Assembly: GCA_011799875.1 (NCBI GenBank) | Contig: CM022299.1 | Coordinates: 33,810,755-33,874,754 of the forward strand | DNA: 64,000 nucleotides | Source: Thinopyrum elongatum | Lineage: Eukaryota; Streptophyta; Magnoliopsida; Poales; Poaceae | Reading direction: 5' to 3' | Shown: one piece after another, positions 55,864 to 64,000 of the stretch | Layout: the number at the start of each line of letters is the position of its first letter | How positions within the stretch are numbered: position 1 is the stretch's first letter | Notes under the pieces: model-generated | What the model was told of the DNA's origin: nothing | Databases searched by the model: none | Seen by the model: only the letters and a program-made list of their open reading frames with translations | Position numbers and translations under genes: made by a program

Positions 55864-57889
55864 TGTAGGAGATATGCCCTAGAGGCAATAATAAATGTTA
55901 TTATTTATCTCCGTGTTCATAATTAGGTTTATGTTCCATGCTATAACTGCTATGGTTCCCGAGCCCGTATATCCATAAAGGCTCTGGGGAAAACCCATGT
56001 GCACGTGTGGAATAATAAACGGTAAAATGTATTCCTAGTCATGCCTCTAAGACTAGCTCAAGTGTTGCATGATGATTATGTTTTCCCAATCATAGGCATG
56101 TCTATGCCAGCAACTTTGAGGGCACAAATGTTAGAAGAACATTTGTGTTGAATCGACCCGATTGATGTTATGCTATGAGATACATTCGTCACAAGTTAAT
56201 GGTTAATAGCACAGAGATGGTTAACGTTTGCATGATTCCTCAGACCATGAGAGTATCGAGTTTCTTCATGCTTGCTTCATGAACTTTGGGGTTTGTTAAA
56301 CGTCATCCGTAAATGGGTGGCTATTACGGCGGCTTACGGGTTCATGGGAAAGTATGTCAAGTAACTTGATAGCTCAAGATTGGGATTTGCTCCTCCGGCG
56401 ATGGAGAGATATCTCTGGGCCCTCTCGGTGTTATGGTATCCATCATCGTCTGGCCAGACACTTTGTGATTTGATCACGGGGATGCCGGAACACGGTAACG
56501 AGAAAAGAGAACAATACCGATAACGGGGTAACTGGCATAGTGGACAAGTTGTTGATCCACGGGGATGCCAACATGTCTAACCTTGGGTATTTGTAACATA
56601 TCGTGAAGCAACAGGAATAGCACACGGCAACTGGAGGTTCACTCGAATATTCATTCGTGTGGGTATAGGGGTCAATATGGGTGTCCACGGCTCCGATGTT
56701 GATCATTGATCGGAAGGGGTTCCAGGTCATGTCTATACTTCACCGAACCTATAGGGTCACACGCTTAAGGGTCATCTATCTGCTGAATACTAGACAGGGA
56801 GTCTGAGAGAAAATCACCGAAAAAGTTTCGGACACCGAAAAGTTTCGGACAGCGGAAAAGTTCCGCAGAGAGAGGTCACCGGATGAGTTCCGGTGAAACT
56901 GAAAAGTTGTTTCAGGGGATACCATTAAGTCAAAATGGTTTCGACACATGCCTGATAATTCTTGGAGGATGCCAGAATCATTCTGGAAACTTCTGGGAAT
57001 TTTCTGGAAGAAAAACCGGAAATGTTCCGGGGCTGCCGGAACCGCTTCAGATGCTTTTCGCAGATGAAATCACTAAACTGGAATTGTTCCAGAACGCGTT
57101 GAAAATTATTTTAGTGGGTACTAGAAATGTTCTAAGCCCACATAAATATTTTCAGTTTGAACGGACGCTGAAAAATGTCGTCGTGAATAGTGAAAGTGCT
57201 TTTTGGGTGGCTTCTTGGAGAAGCCACCTTGAGGGTCCTTTGGTATTTTTCCCCTTGGCTTCTTGGAGAAGCCACCCTTGGGCTTGGCCTATAAATAGGG
57301 GTGGAGGGGGCTGCCTAAAGACTCACTCCTTCTCACATACAAGTGCCATGCAATGATCTGGCTTCTCTCTCCCTCCCACGAAAAGAGTTTCGTAGAGCCG
57401 AAAGGCTGTCTGGGTTCCGGTGGAACTAGTTCTGGACGGCGAAGCCCTGCCGGATAGTTGACACCGTATGTGTGCAACTCTGTAGAGAGGTCGTAGTTTC
57501 GATCTTAGTGCCCGAGGGGCTGTTCGTGAGTGCCTCCCGAAGGGCTGTCCAAGTGACGGTCCGAGTTCTGTGAGTCCTCCCGAAGGGCTGTCCGAGTGAC
57601 CGTTCGAGTTTCGAAGGTCCTCCCGAAGGGCTGTCCGCGACACCGTCCGGGGGACTGTTCGACCGCCTCCCGGAGGGCTGTCCGAAGGGAAGACGAGGGT
57701 ATACATCCTTGCGGTTGGGAGGTTGTAAATCCTAGCTGCGGGGATCTGCACCACCGATCGTCATCGACTCTACTTTCGCTGCGCTACGAGTCGGTAACGA
57801 AAATGATCAAACCTTGTATGCAGTCTCCATAGTGGTCCTAGGCTGGTGCGTAGGTCGGAAATTTTTGTTTTCTGCTGCGTTACCCTACA
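55864..57889 (+). repeat. 5' LTR of Copia-3 (2026 bp)
   Basis: A TATA box (TATAAATA, 57290-57297) lies behind two copies of the hairpin TGGCTTCTTGGAGAAGCCACC (about 57208 and 57247). Downstream (57510-57690) is a series of CTCCCGAAGGGCTGTCCGAG units. The 157-codon ORF at 56883-57356 lies upstream of and across the TATA box and is not supported as a gene. Confidence 0.95.
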
Positions 57890-57890
57890 G

Positions 57891-57904
57891 TGGCATCATG
57901 AGCC
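57891..57904 (+). other. Primer-binding site region of Copia-3
   Basis: TGGCATCATGAGCC starts two bases after the LTR, the same degenerate tRNA-Met complement as in Angela-2. Confidence 0.82.
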
Positions 57905-59299
57905 GTGCTATGCGTAGATGCATGTTGCGATCTAGAATACATAGAGATGTATGGGTGTTGCACAATATAATTAGGTAGTAGATGAGTTCTATTACTGAAA
58001 ATTATTTGTGCGGGTAGCAGATGAAATCTGTTACCCGATGTTCTTGTTGCTTCCCTAGAATTTGCATATTTCTGATCTTGATAACAGTATGGTGGAGTTT
58101 CAAAGTTCTGGCAATCCGCGATCCTGATTTATCAACGAAGTGCTAACAGTTCATTGAATTCCACCGTAGTTAAAAGGAAAGATGAAATTTCGCAGACAAA
58201 AGGGCAATGCAGATATGATCTGCACGGGGGTCATGCGTATGACGAAGTTTAGTATGGGGCTCGAGATTTTATTATCTCGGTTTTCATACACCCTGGAAAG
58301 TTAATCTAGCAACTTGAATTATCATACTTGATGATGGACGTTGGTAGTTTCGGTTTGTTTCGAAACCTTAGAAGCCACGTAAAAACAAGTTTTTGCATGA
58401 ACCGATTAGAGGCGTCTAACTTGGTTTTGCAGGAGGGTTTGCATGTGCATATGATGTGGTATAGGAGTGCTCATATTTAATTTGATTATGTATGAGATGA
58501 CTATATGATGTAAATTGATTAACATGACCTGTGTGTCATGATTCGGCATGATGGCTGGAGCCATATGATTGCACTTTAAATGACCTGCGTGTCAAACTTG
58601 TTGTATTGCATTATTTTATTAGCTATAGAGATAGCAATATTATCTGGTGCATCGACAAGGTGGTTGCAATCTTCGTGAAGGTGAACACCGACGCGAATGC
58701 CGAAGACGAAGAAATACAAGACTTCTCCGTCAGAAAGGGCTATACCATATCATGCTATTATGAATTACCTGAGATGTTTATCCCTTATGATGCACCCTTT
58801 TTGATTGCGCGGTAGTCGCTTTTATTAGGGTGATCTCTCAAAAAAATATCAAGTAGTTAGTGTTCTCCCAAGTGTAGCACCGTCACGGCACCTAACTTTT
58901 CGGGGCATCACATGGACACATGGGTGCGAACGATTAGGGAAGTGTGAGGCGGGTGAGTTGAGACCTCGCAGCAAGATCACTTGGTTGTCTTGACGTTCTG
59001 GAGGAGCGTCCTGAGCTCGGAACACGCCCATCGAAAGATGAACAAGAGTCACATAGAGATGTGATTGGCAAGTTGGCCTACCGATTGCAATTTTCGTCAC
59101 TTGAGATGGACACATCCTTGGCGTTAAATTGTAATATGGATCTTGAATCGCTCACAATCAATTATGAGAGATATTGATTTGAGTGGGAGCGCACTGTTGA
59201 ATTAACTTGTTTAATTCTCAGTGCAATTAATTATGAACACTGTCTAAGTGTGGTTTGCTAATAGTTGTAGAATAATGGCTCGCGTTTCCACCTTCCCTA

Positions 59300-61429
59300 T
59301 TAAAATTGAATAGCTGTTAAATATCTGGTTAAAACTTTACGGTTGGTAATGTAATGTGAGGATTGTCCTCAAGAGTGCCAAGAAGGACTTTGTCCTATCG
59401 CATACTTTCGGTATTCTCTCGCTTATGCTATGGATCATGTGACTCTCGTCCTTCGATCCAAAAGCTAGAATTCCATTTTTAGTCAAGTGCAATATGTTTG
59501 CTTCCATGAGACCCGAACTTCGAAAGTTTGGATAGTTATGTGATATTCATGGAATCTGAAAATCATTTTCAGAGACAGACAAAGGCTAAAAGATATGAGA
59601 TATCCAAAGCAATGTTTGTTTGCAAACTATTAGTAAAGGAGTTTACTATGCATTAGACTAATAAGAGAGGGATCCAGTAGAACGCTTGTCATATGATGAA
59701 AGGTGAATAAAACAAACAACTTAAAGAGAATGGAAGTGTCCGAAGGGTGTTAGTGAAACTTTCATGCCTAGGAAGTCCGGGGCTAACGCCACTCTTAAGT
59801 TGGATGCTTCTTCTGAGAGTAGGAGAAATACTGAAAGTTAAACTGTTAGAAGTATAAAGGCAAAAAGAAAGAAGACTGGAATATCCAGCTCATGTATGAA
59901 TGTCATACAAGTTTTTGATGTATAGAAGGCTGGTAAAAGATATAGTTCTTGGGAATTATGGTTAAACATGTTAATCACTAATTCTTGGGTATTGTGAGAC
60001 AATCACAAAGATACCCGCTCGATTGCATTCTGTTGCAATTCGATGTAAGAACTACTATGGCCTAAAAGACTAGCCAGAAATGAGGTTTAGGTATACACAG
60101 GGAACATAGTAAATGTTACTATACCTTCCATCGGTGTATTACCGTCTGTATTTATTTTTATAATTCGTTTGGAGTTTCACAAACTCTAGCCCATTGCATA
60201 AGGTATCTTGCAAGAAGGTTGTTTATAAGAGAACTTTTGATGTTCGATGTTATGAATAACATAAGGGCCATACTTTCATTATGAATGAGATGTATGTTAT
60301 GAATATTGATAATAATACATTACCTCTGGGTTTACTTTCATAATTCATTTTAGAGTTTCATACACTCTAGCTCGTTGCACAATGTTTGTTGCAAAAGAGT
60401 TGTTCATAAAAACAACAATTGTTGTTCAGTATTATGAATAACATGAAGGGCCATGCTTCCATCCTAGATGGGATGTATGTTATGAATATTGATGGTAATA
60501 TGATACATCCATAACACTGACGCTAAATGTCATAAGACTAAAAGAATACCACACAAGTGTGGCACTGCATTTGGTCACATTGGAGAAACCCGCATGGAAA
60601 ATTCCATTATGATGGATTTTGAAGTCGTTTGATTTTGAATCACCTGACACTTGCAACTTTCCTCCGAAAAGTAAAGTGACTGAAATACCGTTCACAGGCC
60701 ATAAGGAACGAGCAAAGAACTTATTGGTGATCATACATTTTGATATATGTAGTCCGATAAATGTTGTTGCAAGTAGTGGATTTATCTATCTTCAGAAATG
60801 ACTCAAGTAGATATATGGATATTTACTTGATGAGACGTAAGTCTGGATCTTTTGAAATCATTTGAAAGGTTTTCAAAATGAAGTAGAAGTTATTGTAACA
60901 AGAAAATTATGTTTCTACAATTCGATTGCAGAAAGAAATATTTGAGTTACAAGTTTAGAGAATGTCTGATGAGTTGTGAAAAGAGTTTCATAACTTACAC
61001 CTCCTGGAACACCACTGTGAGTGGAAAGTCTGTGAAGATGTAATCGAACCATTTATGACATGGTAAGATCAAAGATGACATAAATAAATTTGCCATTATC
61101 CCTTTTAAAGTGATGCTTTAGAGACTGCGGATTTTACACTGAAAAGAGCTCCATTAGGTCTGTTGAAATGACGCCATGGTATGGTACGCCCAACCATGCT
61201 ATATCTTTTCTTAACATTTGGAATATGGGGCTTGTGTAAAAGGTTACAAACCTATTCCAAATCAGACAAGTGCTACTTTGTAGGTTATCCCAAGTAATTG
61301 GGTATTCCTCCCTCACTATACCGAGGCAAATAGGTTTGCCACAAAGAACGGTATGCTTTTTGAAGAAAATGGTTCTTTCAAAAGGTGAGTGGGAGAATAG
61401 TGCAACTCGACAAGATAAACAGTATCTTC
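59300..61429 (+). pseudogene. Copia-3 gag/protease/integrase relic
   Basis: Heavily decayed; the longest open stretch here is 60 codons. Gag is hinted at by RIVLKSAKKDFVL near 59360, aligned with the gag start of the Angela copies. Near 60540-60600 HKCGTAFGHIGETRM matches the WHCRLGHIGVKRM pre-integrase motif. 60619-60801 (SFDFESPDTCNFPPKSKVTE, then LLVIIHFDICSPINV) matches the start of the integrase core. Later CTCCTGGAACACCACTG (about 61000) and SVEMTPW (about 61160) follow the integrase. The last recognisable codons correspond to the region just after integrase, and the next base is the 3' LTR. No RT. Confidence 0.85.
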
Positions 61430-63456
61430 TGTAGGAGATATGCCCTAGAGGCAATAATAAATGTTATTGATTATCTCCCTGTTCATAATTAGGTTTATGT
61501 TCCATGCTATAACTGCTATGGTTCTCGAGTCTGCAAATAAAACGAGGCTTGGAGGAAGACTCATATGCACGTGTGGAATAATAAACGGTAATATGTATTC
61601 CTAGTCTGGCCTCTAAGACTAGCTCAAGTATTGCATGATGGTTCTGTTTTCCTGATCATGGGCATGTCTATGCCAGCAATTTTGAGGGCACAGGGTTAGA
61701 AGAACATTTGTGTTGAATCGACCCAAATTGATGTTATGCTATGAGTTACATTCGTCACATATTAATGGTTAATAACACAGAGATGGTTAATGTTTGCAAA
61801 ATTCCTTAGACCATGAGAGTGTCGAGTTTCTTCATACTTGCTTCATGAACTTTGGGGTTTGTTAAACGTCATCCGTAAATGGGTGGCTATTACGGCGGCT
61901 TACGGGTTCATGGAAAGGTGTGTCAAGTAACTTGATAGCTCGAGATTGGGATTTGCTCCTCCGACGATGGAGAGATATCTCTGGGCCCTCTCGGTGTTAC
62001 GGTATCCATCATCGTCTGGCCAGACACTTTGTGATTTGATCACGGGGATGCCGGAACACGGTAACGAGAAAAGAGAACAATACCGGTAACGAGGTAACTA
62101 GCATAGTGGACAAGTTGTTGATCCACGGGAATGCCAACATGTCTAACCTCGGGTATTTGTAACATATCGTGAAGCAACAGGAATAGCACACGGCAACTGG
62201 AGGTTCACTCGAATATTCATTCGTGTGGGTATAGGGGTCAATATGGGTGTCCACGGCTCCGATGTTGATCATTGATCGGAAGGGGTTCCAGGTCATGTCT
62301 ATACTTCACCGAACCTATAGGGTCACACGCTTAAGGGTCATCTATCTGCTGAATACTAGACAGGGAGTCTGAGAGAAAATCATCGAAAAAGTTTCGGACA
62401 CCGAAAAGTTTCGGACAGCGGAAAAGTTCCGCAGAGAGAGGTCACCGGATGAGTTCCGGTGAAACTGAAAAGTTGTTTCAGGGGATACCATTAAGTCAAA
62501 ATGGTTTCGGCACATGCCTGATAATTCTTGGAGGATGCCAGAATCATTCTGGAAACTTCTGGGAATTTTCTGGAAGAAAAACCGGAAATGTTCCGGGGCT
62601 GCCGGAACCGCTTCAGATGCTTTTCGCAGATGAAATCACTAAACTGAAATTGTTCCAGAACGCATTGAAAATTATTTTAGTGGGTACTGGAAATGTACTA
62701 AGCCCACATAAATATTTTCAGTTTGAACGGACGCTGAAAAATGTCGTCGTGAATAGTGAAAGTGCTTTTTGGATGGCTTCTTGGAGAAGCCACCTTGAGG
62801 GTCCTTTGGTATTTTTCCCCTTGGCTTCTTGGAGAAGCCACCCTTGGGCTTGGCCTATAAATAGGGGTGGAGGGGGCTGCCTAAAGACTCACTCCTTCTC
62901 ACATACAAGTGCCATGCAATGATCTGGCTTCTCTCTCCCTCCCACGAAAAGAGTTTCGTAGAGCCGAAAGGCTGTCTGGGTTCCGGTGGGAACTAGTTCT
63001 GGACGGCGAAGCCCTGCCGGATAGTTGACACCGTATGTGTGCAACTCTGTAGAGAGGTCGTAGTTTCGATCTTAGTGCCCGAGGGGCTGTTCGTGAGTGC
63101 CTCCCGAAGGGCTGTCCAAGTGACGGTCCGAGTTCTGTGAGTCCTCCCGAAGGGCTGTCCGAGTGACCGTTCGAGTTTCGAAGGTCCTCCCGAAGGGCTG
63201 TCCGCGACACCGTCCGGGGGACTGTTCAACCGCCTCCCGGAGGGCTGTCCGAAGGGAAGACGAGGGTATACATCCTTGCGGTTGGGAGGTTGTAAATCCT
63301 AGCTGCGGGGATCTGCACCACCGATCGTCATCGACTCTACTTTCGCTGCGCTACGAGTCGGTAACGAAAATGATCAAACCTTGTATGCAGTCTCCATAGT
63401 GGTCCTAGGCTGGTGCGTAGGTCGGAAATTTTTGTTTTCTGCTGCGTTACCCTACA
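61430..63456 (+). repeat. 3' LTR of Copia-3 (2027 bp)
   Basis: It has the same structure as the 5' LTR; TATA box at 62856-62863. The first roughly 560 bp differ from the 5' LTR at about 45 positions, whereas the remaining roughly 1460 bp differ at about 14. No polypurine tract precedes it. Confidence 0.95.
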
Positions 63457-64000
63457 TGCGTGTCACAGTGTTAGATGGTGTGGAGCTTACTGACCATCAT
63501 AGAAGCAAATTCTATATTTAACGAAGACACATGATCATCACCATGGAAGCACTCCCCATGTTATTTGATATGATATAGGTTTTCTTTTTCTTTTTAATGG
63601 AAACAAATCTATATTTGTATGGAAGCAATTCTTCTAGTCTATGAAAATAGTATCATAATGATTCAGAAGCAAAGTTATATATCTCTCAAAGCAAGGCATC
63701 CGTTTTGTTGCAAGAACAAATTCTGAATTCTTTCGATTCAGATTCCAAATCCTATGGATGCAAATACTCATTTCTTTGGATGCAAATTCATAATTCTTTG
63801 GAAGCAAAATCCTATTTATTCGTATGCAGATAGCAGATTCTTTGGAGAACAAGTTCCAATTTAATTGTTTTGGTAAGAGTTTGTAACAATGGTAGAAAAG
63901 ATGTTTCAGATTTCAAATTCTATGGATGCAAATACTCATTTCTTTGGATGCAAATTACAAATTATGTGGAAGCAAATTCCTATTTATTCGCATGCAGATA
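63457..64000. repeat. Tandem array entering at the right edge, about 168-bp period
   Basis: TGGATGCAAATACTCATTTC starts at 63755 and again at 63923 (period 168 bp), followed both times by TTTGGATGCAAATT and CCTATTTATTCG(T/C)ATGCAGATA. Shorter GGAAGCAAATTC-like words recur from about 63500. The array continues beyond the window. The first 100 bp after the Copia-3 target site hold nothing recognisable. Confidence 0.75.

Larger units (their letters stand above)
55864..63456 (+). mobile_element. Copia-3: Copia retrotransposon with 2.03-kb LTRs and a decayed, truncated interior
   Basis: LTRs 55864-57889 and 61430-63456 start TGTAGGAGATATGCCCTAG and end GTTACCCTACA. The target duplication TGCGT is exact (55859-55863 and 63457-63461). 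The start is shared with Angela-type elements but most of the LTR is different, so this is a related but distinct family. The 3.5-kb interior contains a non-coding leader and relics of gag, protease and integrase only; there is no RT, RNase H or polypurine tract. It must have moved with proteins from other elements, or lost them afterwards. Confidence 0.95.

Noticed and set aside
56883..57356. 157-codon ORF, repeated at 62449-62922
   Set aside because: It lies in both LTRs of one Copia element, so its second occurrence is not independent evidence. It spans the TATA box and upstream control region and has no recognisable domain.
58606..58815. 69-codon ORF in the Copia-3 interior as a gene
   Set aside because: It lies in the leader between primer site and gag, aligns in position with non-coding leader of the Angela copies, and shows no domain.
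1..64000. tRNA, rRNA or other structural RNA genes
   Set aside because: No cloverleaf with A/B box signatures and no rRNA-like stretch was noticed; only primer sites complementary to tRNA-Met were found.

Overview
This is a nuclear chromosome segment of a large-genome grass, almost certainly a Triticeae cereal (wheat, barley or rye type). The sequence shows BARE-1/WIS/Angela-type Copia LTRs, CACTA elements with GGTTGGTGGCTCC-rich subterminal repeats, CTCCCTCCGT Stowaway MITEs and very long Gypsy LTRs. No intact host gene was found. Nearly all bases fall in transposable elements or their relics, several nested inside one another, around one broken host gene: a cysteine-rich receptor-like kinase (CRK) pseudogene on the minus strand.

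Layout. 1-6082 is the 5' part of a young Gypsy element on the minus strand: a 3.8 kb LTR, a tRNA-Met primer site, an extra 256-codon ORF and an intact gag that runs off the left edge. It sits in CACTA-1 (6083-26888, minus strand, left end not in the window). CACTA-1 also hosts a Copia element of the Angela/BARE type (Angela-1, 7402-15626, TSD CATAT) and a 4.47 kb Gypsy solo LTR (18746-23212, TSD CAAAG). CACTA-1 encodes a TNPD transposase (broken), a Transposase_24-like second gene (broken), and an open 101-codon coiled-coil/tail-anchor protein. CACTA-1 lies next to the CRK kinase exons (27032-27575). The CRK ectodomain exon is at 40930-41673. Between them lie Angela-2 (28027-36647, minus), a 315-bp tandem array and a Stowaway MITE. 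A hAT-type MITE sits just upstream of the CRK start codon.

42155-47640 holds a long-inverted-repeat element and a foldback-like region of degenerate GATGAACTTTTT repeats with a second Stowaway MITE. 47765-53050 is CACTA-2 (plus strand, same family as CACTA-1, transposase broken and N-terminally deleted). It is abruptly joined to a truncated Mutator-like (MULE) transposase gene (53053-54861, minus). 55864-63456 is a third Copia element (TSD TGCGT) with 2.03 kb LTRs and a coding region that is decayed and lacks reverse transcriptase. The right edge enters another tandem array.

The genes do not form a host pathway; they are parts of competing mobile elements. The most informative signals are: (i) two Angela copies that share five in-frame stops and one RNase H deletion, so they descend from an already defective master moved in trans; (ii) a small TE-encoded tail-anchored coiled-coil protein in CACTA-1; (iii) an extra ORF upstream of Gypsy gag; (iv) a Copia element whose LTR pair is about 8% diverged at one end and about 1% elsewhere, and whose coding sequence runs straight into the 3' LTR. 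Family names and functions rest on remembered family features, not on a database search.
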